Source: Colwellia polaris (lineage in GTDB: Bacteria > Pseudomonadota > Gammaproteobacteria > Enterobacterales > Alteromonadaceae). Taken from it: DNA of 64,000 bases. The stretch is from the NCBI RefSeq assembly GCF_002104515.1, contig NZ_NBOE01000002.1, positions 248,001 to 312,000 on the forward strand, in the 5' to 3' direction. The notes under the pieces are model-generated. The model had not been told where the DNA came from. It ran no database searches and worked only from the letters and a program-made list of their open reading frames with translations. Below, piece by piece: positions 1 through 9,371 of this stretch. Position numbers and translations under genes: made by a program. Position 1 is the first letter of the stretch, and each line of letters starts with the position of its first letter.

Positions 1-407
1 GCCAAGAGCAAATGTTAGCAGTTAAGAAATCAACGCTAATTAACGATGCTTATCAAACATTAAAAAAACCGCTTCAACGTGCGCAATACCTATTAGAATT
101 GCGCGGCGTTAGCATGCCTAGCGAGCAAGCTTCATTTGGTGACGTTAGTTTTTTAATGCATCAAATGGAATTGCGAGAAATGCTAGATGACGTTAAGCAA
201 GCTGATGATATAGACGCAGCCGTGTTTAACGTTTCACAAGTGTTTGAAACCGAATATCAGCAACTATTTACCCAGTTGCAAGCACAGTTGGCAGATAACA
301 CCACCGAGTCTAATAATTTGGCGTGCGATAATTTAAGAAAGCTTAAATTTTATCAAAAACTGCATGTTGAACTCGAAAAACTCGAAGAGTTGTTGTTAGA
401 CGACTAA
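1..407 (+). CDS. hscB: Co-chaperone HscB, 3' part (5' end outside window)
   Basis: This is the C-terminal part of the J-type co-chaperone HscB, which brings the scaffold IscU to the Hsp70 HscA during iron-sulfur cluster assembly in the cytoplasm. The reading frame is already open at the window edge (Q-E-Q precedes the first visible Met at 12), so that Met is internal. The visible 131 residues match the end of the J domain (INDAYQTLKKPLQRAQYLL) followed by the C-terminal three-helix IscU-binding domain (LMHQMELREML and FYQKLHVELEKLEEL). The family is about 170 residues, so roughly 40 N-terminal residues including the HPD loop are missing. hscA follows 122 bp downstream on the same strand, as in canonical isc operons. 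Confidence 0.93.
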   Translation, partial: QEQMLAVKKSTLINDAYQTLKKPLQRAQYLLELRGVSMPSEQASFGDVSFLMHQMELREMLDDVKQADDIDAAVFNVSQVFETEYQQLFTQLQAQLADNTTESNNLACDNLRKLKFYQKLHVELEKLEELLLDD

Positions 408-447
408 TTACCAAGTTAAGTAACCTGGTATTAATAACATTTAGACG

Positions 448-490
448 TTAATAGCGATATTGTTGAGTTACAAAAGCATGTCGCTATTAA
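448..490 (+). other. Inverted repeat between hscB and hscA
   Basis: TTAATAGCGA at 448-457 and TCGCTATTAA at 481-490 form perfect 10-bp arms around a 23-nt loop, followed by TAAAAAAT. It lies in the 122-bp hscB-hscA gap. It may be a weak attenuator or an mRNA-processing or stability element that sets relative hscB and hscA levels. There is no clean U-tract, so a true terminator is uncertain. Confidence 0.4.
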
Positions 491-529
491 TAAAAAATCC
501 GTAAAACTATCACCTAACGAGCTTTTACA

Positions 530-2404
530 ATGGCATTATTACAAATCGCTGAACCAGGGCAAAGTACAGTTCCTCACGAGCATCGTCTAGCCGCAGGTAT
601 TGACCTAGGCACCACCAATTCATTAATCGCTAGCGTAAAAAGTGGCCTGGCAGAAACAATAGTTGACGCTAATGGTTTAGATATTTTACCGTCAGTGGTT
701 AGCTACCAAAGCAATGAAGTTGTTGTTGGTAACGAGGCAAAAGCGTTTGCGGTAAGCGACCCTGAAAATACCATCGTATCAGCGAAGCGCTTAATTGGCC
801 GTTCAAAAGCTGATATCAATAATAAATATGCCTCTTTACCTTATACATTTACTGGCGATGAAAATCACCCGTCAATTGTAACGCGCACCGGCGATGTTAA
901 CCCTGTACAAGTCTCTGCTGAAATCCTTAGAGCACTAGCAAAACGTGCAGAAGATTCTTTAGGTGGAGAGTTAACGGGTGTTGTTATCACTGTACCTGCA
1001 TACTTTGATGATGCTCAGCGTCATAGTACAAAAGATGCAGCAAAATTAGCCGGTGTTAACGTATTACGTTTGCTAAACGAACCTACAGCCGCCGCAGTTG
1101 CTTATGGATTAGATACTAAACACGAAGGCAAGCAAGAAGGTGTTGTTGCTGTTTATGATTTAGGCGGTGGTACTTTTGATATTTCAATATTGCGTTTGAA
1201 TAAAGGTGTGTTTGAAGTATTGGCAACCGGTGGCGACTCGGCACTCGGTGGTGACGATTTTGACGGCATATTAGTTGAACATATTGTTGAACAAGCCGGT
1301 TTAGTACGTCCATTATCACCTTCTTTGGAAAGACAATTAACCCAGCAAGCATGTTCGGCAAAAGAGCAATTATCTCATCATGAAAGTGTCGATATTGCCT
1401 TAAATTTGGCAGATAATAAATCTTGGACCGGTAAAGTAACCCGTTCAGAGTTTGAGCAATTAATTGCGCCTTTAGTTAAGAAAACACTACGTGCTTGTCG
1501 TCGTGCTGTAAAAGACGCAGAACTTGAGATTGAAGAAGTTATTGAAGTTGTTATGGTTGGCGGTTCAACACGCGTGCCATTAGTGCGTAGCGAAGTTGAA
1601 AGCTTCTTTAAGCGACAACCATTAACCTCAATTGACCCTGATAAAGTCGTTGCCATAGGCGCTGCTATTCAAGCTGATATTTTAGCGGGTAATAAGCCAG
1701 ACAGCGACATGCTTTTACTTGATGTTATTCCATTATCACTTGGCTTAGAAACCATGGGTGGTTTAGTTGAAAAAGTCATTTCACGTAACACCACAATACC
1801 TGTCGCTAAAGCACAAGAATTTACTACTTTTAAAGATGGCCAAACCGCCATGGCAGTACATGTTTTACAAGGTGAACGTGAGCTTGTTGACGACTGTCGC
1901 TCTTTAGCCCGTTTTGAACTTCGCGGTATACCTGCCATGACCGCAGGTGCTGCACATATTCGTGTTACTTTTAAAGTAGACGCTGACGGACTGTTAGAAG
2001 TTTCAGCAATGGAAAAATCAACCGGCATTGAATCAAGTATTACCGTTAAACCAAGTTTTGGTTTAGAGGCAGATGAAATTACCAACATGCTAAAAGATTC
2101 AATGGTCAATGCAGAGCAAGATATTCAAGCGCGTATGTTGAAAGAGCAACAGGTTGAAGCATTACGTGTTATAGAATCTGTTCAAGCTGCATTAGTCGCA
2201 GATAGCGCATTATTAGAAAGTTCAGAAATAAGCGAAATTAATAACGCTATTGCTGCACTTCACCAAATAAGCCAAACAGGTAACGCCGATGAAATTGAAG
2301 CGGCGTTAGAAACATTAAATAATAGTACCGCCATATTTGCTGAACGTAGAATGGATTCATCCATTAAAACAGCACTTTCTGGCCATTCAGTTGACGAGGT
2401 TTAG
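530..2404 (+). CDS. hscA: Fe-S assembly Hsp70 chaperone HscA
   Basis: HscA is the specialised Hsp70 that, with HscB, uses ATP to release Fe-S clusters from IscU. The 624 residues fit the family (about 616 in E. coli). The nucleotide-binding domain shows the phosphate-1 motif [10 protein letters not shown] near residue 24, the phosphate-2 motif [14 protein letters not shown] near 209 and the adenosine motif [13 protein letters not shown] near 344. The substrate-binding domain follows, with the HscA-type segment [21 protein letters not shown] near 395, and a helical lid ends the protein. It sits between hscB and fdx and stops 4 bp before fdx starts, so the two are co-transcribed and probably translationally coupled. 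The gene order separates it from dnaK. Confidence 0.97.
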   Translation: MALLQIAEPGQSTVPHEHRLAAGIDLGTTNSLIASVKSGLAETIVDANGLDILPSVVSYQSNEVVVGNEAKAFAVSDPENTIVSAKRLIGRSKADINNKYASLPYTFTGDENHPSIVTRTGDVNPVQVSAEILRALAKRAEDSLGGELTGVVITVPAYFDDAQRHSTKDAAKLAGVNVLRLLNEPTAAAVAYGLDTKHEGKQEGVVAVYDLGGGTFDISILRLNKGVFEVLATGGDSALGGDDFDGILVEHIVEQAGLVRPLSPSLERQLTQQACSAKEQLSHHESVDIALNLADNKSWTGKVTRSEFEQLIAPLVKKTLRACRRAVKDAELEIEEVIEVVMVGGSTRVPLVRSEVESFFKRQPLTSIDPDKVVAIGAAIQADILAGNKPDSDMLLLDVIPLSLGLETMGGLVEKVISRNTTIPVAKAQEFTTFKDGQTAMAVHVLQGERELVDDCRSLARFELRGIPAMTAGAAHIRVTFKVDADGLLEVSAMEKSTGIESSITVKPSFGLEADEITNMLKDSMVNAEQDIQARMLKEQQVEALRVIESVQAALVADSALLESSEISEINNAIAALHQISQTGNADEIEAALETLNNSTAIFAERRMDSSIKTALSGHSVDEV

Positions 2405-2408
2405 TTAA

Positions 2409-2747
2409 ATGCCACAAATAATATTTTTACCGAATGAAGATCTTTGCCCTGAGGGGGCAGTTGTTCAAGCCGAGAAAGGCGAAAGTGTATTAAACGTAGC
2501 GTTGAAAAATGACATTGGTGTTGAGCACGCCTGTGAAAAAGTATGTGCTTGCACAACATGTCATATGATCATTCGTGAAGGCTTCGACTCTATCGCTGAA
2601 AGTGACGAGTTAGAAGACGACATGCTTGATAAAGCTTGGGGCTTAGAGCCAGATTCACGTCTTGGCTGTCAAGCTATCGTAGGCGATGAAGACTTAGTCG
2701 TAGAAATTCCTAAATACACGGTGAACATGGTGTCTGAAAATCACTAA
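2409..2747 (+). CDS. fdx: ISC-type [2Fe-2S] ferredoxin
   Basis: This is the adrenodoxin-like ferredoxin of the isc system, supplying electrons for cluster assembly on IscU. In 112 residues it has the diagnostic arrangement C-x5-C-x2-C (CEKVCACTTCHMI, near residues 42-51) and a distant fourth Cys in RLGCQA near 87. The conserved stretch EDDMLDKAWGLEPDSRLGCQ is typical of Fdx from isc operons. It is the last gene here: a strong terminator lies 23 bp after the stop, and the usual small downstream gene iscX is not seen. Confidence 0.97.
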   Translation: MPQIIFLPNEDLCPEGAVVQAEKGESVLNVALKNDIGVEHACEKVCACTTCHMIIREGFDSIAESDELEDDMLDKAWGLEPDSRLGCQAIVGDEDLVVEIPKYTVNMVSENH

Positions 2748-2770
2748 TTGATTTAGCTACATAGAATAAT

Positions 2771-2806
2771 AAAAAGGGTAATAACAGCAATGTTATTACC
2801 CTTTTT
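2771..2806 (+). terminator. Rho-independent terminator after fdx
   Basis: The arms AAAAAGGGTAATAACA and TGTTATTACCCTTTTT form a 16-bp perfect stem with a GCAA loop. The A/T flanks let it work in both directions. It ends the isc operon. The same GGGTAATAAC core recurs in terminators at 6678 and 8163. Confidence 0.85.
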
Positions 2807-2973
2807 AGATCGTATTCAAATTACTTTTAATCACTACAGCACTTATAGCTCAAGCATTAAACCTTTTTTCTTAACGCTTTGAATTTACTTTTAATTAAAC
2901 AAATTTTTTAAATTGTAAATTATATGTTAAATTCTAGGTAATTATTATATTGGTTCTATCAAGGGAATGAAAA

Positions 2974-5900
2974 GTGAAGTATTTTTTCTATGTGATTTTG
3001 TTGTTATCGACTATTTTGTCGTCAGTTGATGCTATTGCTCAAGAAGCTAAACTTGTTAAAAAGGCAGAATGGGGCTCAGGTACTTATGAGCATATGGTCG
3101 AGATTAATGATCATTACTATATAGTGACACGCTCTGGACAAGTTGATGTTATTAATCCTGAATTAGCAGGAGAGTCATCTTTGATAGGGCAAATTGATTT
3201 TGACTTTGAACCTGATATTCGTGCAATTTCTAAGTTTGACAACTTTCTAATTATTGTGACTAACGATAAAGTTAATATTTATAGTATTACTGACGCTATA
3301 AATATTACACAAGTATATTCATTAACAGTATCAGGGCATTGGAATGCCGAAGTGATAAATCATCAAGGTGATTTATATTACGTAGATGGTGATAACAAAA
3401 TATACGTCATTGCTGAAGCAGAGGGCGTTTTCAGCCTTAGCAAAGTTATTCAGTCACCAGCAAGTAACTATAATGAAGAGGTTTATGTTTCTGATCGAAA
3501 CTTATTTATCGAAGATTCAACGCTTTATTATGTCTATCGAGTGCAAGAAAACGGAACACTTGCGACTAAGGTAGAGTCATACCAACTCACTGATTTAACG
3601 CTAAGCGACTCAGGACTACTAGAAGGAATTGGCATTTCAACGAACGGTGTTTATGTAGGTGACGGACGTTTTGTAATTTCAAATTATCAATATTTGTATT
3701 TGATTAAACTAATTGATGGGCAAGTCACAATTTTAAATGACTTTGATACGGTTCAGTATAATAAAATTTTTCATTTAACGAGCAAAAACAATACGCTAAA
3801 AGCGCTTTCAGACAACGTTCTTTATACATTTCAAATATCTGAAAGCAATACAATAAGCACCTTATCTACAGAAAGCTTAACGGATCACTTCTTATCAAAC
3901 TCGTATATGCGTGATGTATATTGGCGTGATGATAAGCTTATTGGTCTAAACACTAAATCAGGTGTTTTCGAAATAGATCTTGTTGATAATGTTATAGACA
4001 GCATCGCGTTTTCTTATAATCAAAGTGGCGATATGGGTAAGGCTGTTATTGAAAATAACTTAGTATATTTACCTCGTGATTCACGCATAGACATTATTAA
4101 TATTACTGATATTGACAATATTACTTTGCAAAATAGTATTGTCGAAAATGTTAAAGACATAGAAAGAGTATCTACTAATCTAATTTTTTCTAACGGACAA
4201 AGAATAAGCAATCAAACAATAGTAAGTGACAGTGAAATTCAACTTAACAGTGAAGTTAGCGTGAATAATAAAGCCGGTCCATTATTGTTCAAAGATAGTC
4301 ATATATATAACATAAATTTTGACACTGAATCTTCAGTGACGCGCCATAGTGCTAGTTCACTTTATAGTTTGTATGAGACTCCTTTAGAAGCTAGCATTTC
4401 TAACCCTGACAATTCTTGTCCACAAAAATTAGGTTTACTTGCCGATACGCTTATCGCATCTGACCCATGTAGCAATAATAAAATCCATCTATTTACAGAT
4501 TATAACAACGACGATTTTGTATACAGTCGTACAATAGAGCTTGGGTTTAGTTATTATCAGCTGGTTATAGCTAACGAGTATATTTATCTGATAAGTCCGG
4601 AAGGAATAAAGGTTGTTGCACTATCTGCGTCTGATGAGTTCACAGAGGTTAGTTCAATTGATATAGGCTTTTCAGTTTTTAACGGTATAAGTGCTGACCT
4701 TTTGGAAGGTTATTTACTTATTTCAGATGGTTTTTATTTTCATTTGTTTGAAACCTCAGAGCCTAGTTTACCAACCTTGATCTCGAAAGCAAAAATCAAC
4801 GATTTTGAGTGGCGAGAGGCAAACTTTCAAATAGCTGACAATTATCTTCTGGTAACAACCAAGGATCAGGGGAAGATTAAGTTTTTTCAAATAAACAAAG
4901 CACCAACAGTCAATGAGGCTTCCCTGAATATTAACGAAGATGAAACTTCAGAGCCTTTAATTACCTTTGTTGATCCGGAAGCAGATCCTTTAGACCTTTC
5001 AATTGTTAATGATGCAATTAATGGCGAGCTAACCGTTGATGGCGAAACAATAATATATACGCCGAATGAGAACTTTAATGGTGAAGACACCATTTTATTA
5101 AAAGCTGAAGATATACACGGTAACTTTATTGAACATGAGTTATTAGTCACGGTAAATTCAATTAATGACGTACCAACCATTTTAACAAGTGTATTAACAA
5201 CCAATGAAGATATGGTGTTAACCTCTGAAATTGCCTTCCAAGATATCGAAAATGATGGTGTAGAATTTCATTTAATATCGGAAACTAGCAATGGAGTGGC
5301 ATCTATTTCTTTACAGGGTGTACTAACTTATAGCCCAGCTGAGAATTTCTTTGGTGAAGATTCGCTAGTTGTTTCAGTTACAGATGAAAACGAGGGCATT
5401 AGTGAAAAAGAAATAGCAATAACAGTTACTTCAGTTAATGATAATCCAGAATTTAGTAACATGTCTTTTAGTGTTGATGAAGATCACTTGTTGTCTGACC
5501 AAGTTATGGCAACAGATATTGATAGTGAAATATTAACTTTTTCTGTTGTTACTGCGCCTGAGTCAGGCACCTTAAATTTGCAAGAGTCAGGTCATTTTAC
5601 TTATCAGCCAGATGTTGATTATGATCAACAAGATCGTTTTGAAATTGCAGTTATAGATGAACAAGGCGGAAGAAGTCAGGCCCAAGTTATTATTGCTGTT
5701 AAATCAATGAATGATGCGCCTGTATTTGAGGTAAATAATTTTTTCATAAACGAAGACACACCATTAACTCAGCCGATACTTTTTTATGATGTTGACTCTG
5801 GCGTACATACAGTTGAAATATTGTCTTCTGCAACTAATGGTGTAGTTGAGCTAAACAACGGAGCAGCATTCACTTATAACCCTGAAAACAATTTTTCAGG

Positions 5901-6654
5901 TGTAGATAAGTTCAGAGTGCGCCTTACTGACGAACAGGGTGCTAGTGTTGAAGGCGAAATTAAAATAACTATTGCGCCTGTGAACGACACTCCTGACTTT
6001 ACCACGTCTAATTATTCTGTTAATGAAGATAACGTGCTCACAAGCAAGTTGGAGGCATTCGATATTGAAGGTCAAGCACTGACATTTGAATTAATAAGTG
6101 ATGAAGATCTGCAAGGAAACGTAAGTGTTGAAAGTGATGGACAGTTCAGTTTCGAGCCTTCTTTAAACTTTTACGGCGAAACCTCTTTCACTGCTAAGGT
6201 AACCGACAGTGAGGCTAGCGCTAGTACTCAAATTATTAACATTACAGTCAATGCCGTTGATGATGTGCCAGCACCAGAAAATACCTCACTTTCTTTACTG
6301 TTTAATGGAAATGTCTCTCAGAGTTTACCAACCATAGATGTTGACGGACAGACTCTGAGTTATCGTTTAGTTACCGATGTTAAAAATGGCGTATTAACTT
6401 TATCAGCCTCCGGGCAATACAAGTACTCTCCAAATGCAGGGTATTCTGGCAATGATTCTTTTACATACGAAGTTAATGACGTGAATAACAATGTTGCACA
6501 AGCTACCGTTTCATTTACTGTGCAATCAGCTGCAGAACCTACCAAAACAGGATCAAGCTCAGGGGGTAGTTTTGGATATTTTATGTTGTTAAGTTTAGTT
6601 ATATCATTTGGCTTTAGATTGAAATTTGCTCGTGCATCGGGCGATTTAAAATAA
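2974..6654 (+). CDS. Exported beta-propeller / tandem-95 repeat surface protein with GlyGly-CTERM-like tail
   Basis: A 1226-residue exported protein. The start is GTG at 2974, with AAGGGA 7 bp upstream. A signal peptide (KYFFYVILLLSTILSSVDAIAQ) comes first. Residues about 30-640 are beta-rich and resemble repeated LVIVD-type propeller blades (for example VEINDHYYIVTRSGQVDVIN). From about residue 645 there are six tandem cadherin-like (tandem-95) units of about 95 residues. Five carry the NED/DED signature followed by a D-x-(D/E)-G/S loop; the last has lost it. The C-terminus (SSGGSFGYFMLLSL, then basic residues) resembles a GlyGly-CTERM signal: Gly pair, one hydrophobic helix, short basic tail. 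Such tails are processed by rhombosortase. It is probably a calcium-dependent surface protein or adhesin; its ligand is unknown. It is monocistronic, between two terminators. Confidence 0.8.
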   Translation: MKYFFYVILLLSTILSSVDAIAQEAKLVKKAEWGSGTYEHMVEINDHYYIVTRSGQVDVINPELAGESSLIGQIDFDFEPDIRAISKFDNFLIIVTNDKVNIYSITDAINITQVYSLTVSGHWNAEVINHQGDLYYVDGDNKIYVIAEAEGVFSLSKVIQSPASNYNEEVYVSDRNLFIEDSTLYYVYRVQENGTLATKVESYQLTDLTLSDSGLLEGIGISTNGVYVGDGRFVISNYQYLYLIKLIDGQVTILNDFDTVQYNKIFHLTSKNNTLKALSDNVLYTFQISESNTISTLSTESLTDHFLSNSYMRDVYWRDDKLIGLNTKSGVFEIDLVDNVIDSIAFSYNQSGDMGKAVIENNLVYLPRDSRIDIINITDIDNITLQNSIVENVKDIERVSTNLIFSNGQRISNQTIVSDSEIQLNSEVSVNNKAGPLLFKDSHIYNINFDTESSVTRHSASSLYSLYETPLEASISNPDNSCPQKLGLLADTLIASDPCSNNKIHLFTDYNNDDFVYSRTIELGFSYYQLVIANEYIYLISPEGIKVVALSASDEFTEVSSIDIGFSVFNGISADLLEGYLLISDGFYFHLFETSEPSLPTLISKAKINDFEWREANFQIADNYLLVTTKDQGKIKFFQINKAPTVNEASLNINEDETSEPLITFVDPEADPLDLSIVNDAINGELTVDGETIIYTPNENFNGEDTILLKAEDIHGNFIEHELLVTVNSINDVPTILTSVLTTNEDMVLTSEIAFQDIENDGVEFHLISETSNGVASISLQGVLTYSPAENFFGEDSLVVSVTDENEGISEKEIAITVTSVNDNPEFSNMSFSVDEDHLLSDQVMATDIDSEILTFSVVTAPESGTLNLQESGHFTYQPDVDYDQQDRFEIAVIDEQGGRSQAQVIIAVKSMNDAPVFEVNNFFINEDTPLTQPILFYDVDSGVHTVEILSSATNGVVELNNGAAFTYNPENNFSGVDKFRVRLTDEQGASVEGEIKITIAPVNDTPDFTTSNYSVNEDNVLTSKLEAFDIEGQALTFELISDEDLQGNVSVESDGQFSFEPSLNFYGETSFTAKVTDSEASASTQIINITVNAVDDVPAPENTSLSLLFNGNVSQSLPTIDVDGQTLSYRLVTDVKNGVLTLSASGQYKYSPNAGYSGNDSFTYEVNDVNNNVAQATVSFTVQSAAEPTKTGSSSGGSFGYFMLLSLVISFGFRLKFARASGDLK

Positions 6655-6677
6655 CTAAATATTAGTTTAAAAAATAT

Positions 6678-6731
6678 AAAGGGTAATAACACCAAGTTGA
6701 GATAACATGATGGCGTTATTACTCTTTTTTA
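6678..6731 (+). terminator. Terminator after the tandem-95 gene
   Basis: AGGGTAATAAC and GTTATTACTCTTTTTT pair as an 11-bp stem with one G-U pair around a loop of about 24 nt, followed by a T-run. It is a relative of the fdx terminator with a degraded loop. Confidence 0.65.
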
Positions 6732-6843
6732 GTTAATGCACTAACTCACATAACGCATATTTATAAAGAGTTTAAGTGGTGCCGAAAGGGTAGGTGTTTT
6801 GAAATTAACTTCATCCGTCCTTTGTAGAAGGCGGCTTTGATAG

Positions 6844-6879
6844 AATCAATGGTGTTAATTGTTATTAACACCATTGATT
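6844..6879. repeat. Perfect 16-bp inverted repeat
   Basis: AATCAATGGTGTTAAT (6844-6859) and ATTAACACCATTGATT (6864-6879) are perfect inverted arms with a 4-nt loop. It lies in the 322-bp gene-free stretch 6655-6977, which otherwise holds only the terminator at 6678 and the promoter region of the next gene. No good T-run follows, so this may be a protein-binding site or an extragenic palindrome rather than a terminator. Confidence 0.55.
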
Positions 6880-6977
6880 AGAAATATTGTTGTTTTTAAT
6901 CGTTAATATTTTAAGAATATAAATTAATACCTGATCTGTTTATGTTGTGGTCCTATTTTTAAATAAAAGGAATTTAA

Positions 6978-7976
6978 ATGTTAGGAAAAAAATATCTCGT
7001 TATCTTGTTTATTTTAATGCTTGCGGGCTGTGCAAGCGTTAAAGAAAAACATTACTCCCCCGACTTTTCAACGTCAGAATTAACTTTGGTTAGTGAAGCC
7101 ATTCCTTTTAATACTTTTGAAGATTGGCTGAATGATACTAAAGGAATAAAAACAAATATTAAGCGACTAGATAACTTTCAAAGACGGGTTGACCCTAAAG
7201 CATTTTCTCACTTTAAAAACACCGTAGCGAGTCATTGGGTATCTTATCAATCTGATGGGCTAAAAATAGCAGGTGTTGTTGCTTATCCAAAAGACTATGA
7301 AGATAAAAGTTTGCCTGTTGTTATATTTAATAGAGGTGGCAATGATTCTGGCGGTAACAGTCGAATAAGCCTCTATAAACTTATTTTACCTTTAGCTGAG
7401 CAGGGTTACATTGTACTTGCTAGCAATTATCGAGGTTCAAGGTATAGTGAAGGTAAAGATGAATTTGGTGGTAAAGATGTTAATGATGTACTGCGATTAA
7501 TCGATATTGTAGACACCATTCCTTTTGCCGATACAAACCGTATTGGCATGGTTGGTTGGAGCCGCGGTGCTATGATGACTTTGCTTGCCGCTAGAAAGTC
7601 AACTCGTATTAAATCTGCAGCAGTCATTGCTGGTAATGTTGATATGTTTGCGAGTATAGAGCGCCGCCCTGACATGGAAAAAAAGGTTTATGCTAGATTA
7701 GTACCTAATTTTGATAATAACCGCGAGGTTGAGCTTGAAAAGCGTTCAGCTATTTTCTGGTTAGAAGAGCTTAATCCTGAAATGCCACTCCTAGTTATGC
7801 ATGGCACAGAAGATTGGCGGGTAGATTATAAACAATCAGAAATGCTGGTAAGGAAGCTAGCCGCACTTAAACGACCGTATAAGTTTAAGCGCTTTGAATA
7901 TGGAGATCATAACTTGACCTTCTATAAGAATGAATGGCAAAACGCATTGTATACTTGGTTAAAAGAAACGCTTTAA
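6978..7976 (+). CDS. Lipoprotein alpha/beta hydrolase, S9 prolyl-oligopeptidase-like
   Basis: A 332-residue predicted lipoprotein. The signal peptide ends in the lipobox LAGC (Cys near residue 18), so it should be membrane-anchored and face the periplasm. The catalytic domain is the S9/dienelactone-hydrolase type of alpha/beta hydrolase: a nucleophile elbow GWSRGAMM, an acid in HGTEDWRVD and a His in GDHNLTF near the C-terminus, in the usual Ser-Asp-His order. The family includes dipeptidyl and acylaminoacyl peptidases and esterases, so the substrate cannot be named. RBS AAAGGAA lies just upstream. The gene stands alone and ends at a terminator shared with the convergent gene. Confidence 0.85.
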   Translation: MLGKKYLVILFILMLAGCASVKEKHYSPDFSTSELTLVSEAIPFNTFEDWLNDTKGIKTNIKRLDNFQRRVDPKAFSHFKNTVASHWVSYQSDGLKIAGVVAYPKDYEDKSLPVVIFNRGGNDSGGNSRISLYKLILPLAEQGYIVLASNYRGSRYSEGKDEFGGKDVNDVLRLIDIVDTIPFADTNRIGMVGWSRGAMMTLLAARKSTRIKSAAVIAGNVDMFASIERRPDMEKKVYARLVPNFDNNREVELEKRSAIFWLEELNPEMPLLVMHGTEDWRVDYKQSEMLVRKLAALKRPYKFKRFEYGDHNLTFYKNEWQNALYTWLKETL

Positions 7977-8162
7977 TTTATTTTATCGAATTTTATATCT
8001 CGAAGATAAGATAAAACATTACTTCTATGCTTAGCCACTTTAAGGACATCCCGCATATTTATAAGTTGGGTAAAAAGGCGGTTAATATAGAGAAGTTTTA
8101 AATCTGTAACTATCAACTAAATGATTATGAGTAAATAAGCCGCACTGAAAAACCGAAATGAT

Positions 8163-8196
8163 AAGGGTAATAACAGCAAAGTTATTACCCTTTTTT
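8163..8196. terminator. Bidirectional terminator between convergent genes
   Basis: AAGGGTAATAAC and GTTATTACCCTT form a 12-bp perfect stem with a 6-nt loop. A T-run follows on the plus strand and an AT-rich tract on the minus strand. It serves the plus gene ending at 7976 and probably the minus gene ending at 8229. Confidence 0.8.
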
Positions 8197-8228
8197 AATA
8201 CAAAAAATATGTTGATGCTCACTTTAGT

Positions 8229-9122
8229 TTAAAGAATTTTAATTTTCTGCGCTTCAATAAAATCTAGGTGAGAAATAATAACGGCGTCTGGAGCTTCAAT
8301 TTGTGGGTAATGTCCAATCTTATCAAGTGTAATAACATCAGCATTTGGAATAAGTTGTTGGTATCGAGCAACTAAATGGGCACCTGATATTGGGTCAAAC
8401 AAGCCATTAGTTAAACGAAGTGGAATTTTCGCATGCTGCAATGCGCCGACCCAACGTGCTCTATTTAAGCGTCTTTCAACCATATAATAAATGAGTTTAT
8501 GCATCACCAAATGACCATTGTTGTAACGTATTAACGACCAAAAATCTGTTACTTCTTGTGTGCTTGGCGGGGTATTTGGACCAAATATTTTCTTTAAATT
8601 TTTCACTAATGTTTTTTTAGTCATTAATCTAACAAGTAAGCCGCCTAACGGGCTTAAAAGTAATTTTTGCATCAGAACAGGGCGATGTGTTTCAGGAAAT
8701 ATACCACCATTAAGTAAGTGCAAAGAGCTGATGTTAAAGGGCAATGTTTCTTCGTTATGGCGAGCTAATAGCTCTTGAGCAACGGTATCGCCGTAATCAT
8801 GACTAATAATATGGCAAGCGTTAATGCCTAATTTTTTAATTAGCGCACAATAAATATCTGCTTGATTACTAATACTGTAGGCTTGCTTAGGTTTATCGCT
8901 AAAGCCAAACCCAAGCATGTCGAGTGTTATACATTGAAATTTATCACTCAGTTGTGGCCAAACTTTACACCAATCGAAACTCGCTGTTGGATATCCGTGA
9001 ATGAGCAATAATGGTGTACCTTCGCCTGATACGTTATAAAAAATTTTCTGACCATGAAAGTCAAAATAATCGCCGCTAGTTTGCCAATTATCTAAAGTCA
9101 TAACTTCACTTTTAACTTTCAT
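8229..9122 (-). CDS. MEST/epoxide-hydrolase-like alpha/beta hydrolase
   Basis: A 297-residue cytoplasmic alpha/beta hydrolase with the oxyanion motif HGYPTASFDW and the nucleophile elbow SHDYGDTVAQELLAR. The nucleophile position is Asp, as in haloalkane dehalogenases and epoxide hydrolases, not Ser. The C-terminal His lies in IGHYPQIEAPD. From memory, the elbow, the segment NGGIFPETHRP and RARWVGAL closely resemble the vertebrate imprinted-gene product MEST/PEG1. It is therefore probably a bacterial member of that branch, whose substrate is unsettled. The start is uncertain: Met1 at 9122 overlaps a 13-bp tandem repeat, and Met8 (ATG at 9099-9101) is an alternative. It stands alone. Confidence 0.82.
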   Translation of the reverse strand: MKVKSEVMTLDNWQTSGDYFDFHGQKIFYNVSGEGTPLLLIHGYPTASFDWCKVWPQLSDKFQCITLDMLGFGFSDKPKQAYSISNQADIYCALIKKLGINACHIISHDYGDTVAQELLARHNEETLPFNISSLHLLNGGIFPETHRPVLMQKLLLSPLGGLLVRLMTKKTLVKNLKKIFGPNTPPSTQEVTDFWSLIRYNNGHLVMHKLIYYMVERRLNRARWVGALQHAKIPLRLTNGLFDPISGAHLVARYQQLIPNADVITLDKIGHYPQIEAPDAVIISHLDFIEAQKIKIL

Positions 9123-9146
9123 TCTTAACTTTCATTCTTAACTTTC
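9108..9146. repeat. Three 13-bp tandem repeats over the start of the MEST-like gene
   Basis: The unit (A/T)(T/C)TCTTAACTTTC-like occurs three times (9108-9120, 9121-9133, 9134-9146). On the minus strand each of the two upstream copies contains an ATG, but 13 bp is not a multiple of three, so changes in copy number would move candidate start codons in and out of frame. Confidence 0.6.
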
Positions 9147-9371
9147 ACTCTTAGCATCTCCACAGGATTTATATTGATAGTTTCTAATTCGAATTAATGC
9201 ATAACAGTGCTGTTTCCCGATGAAAATATCATTATGTATCATGAGTTAAGCACTACAGCGTCATCGTAAACTACATCGATAATAAAAAAAACAATATAAA
9301 AGCCCATTCGATGTGATATCTGCATGTTAGCTTGGCTATTACTGATAAATTGTCGACCTAGCGAGTTATGT

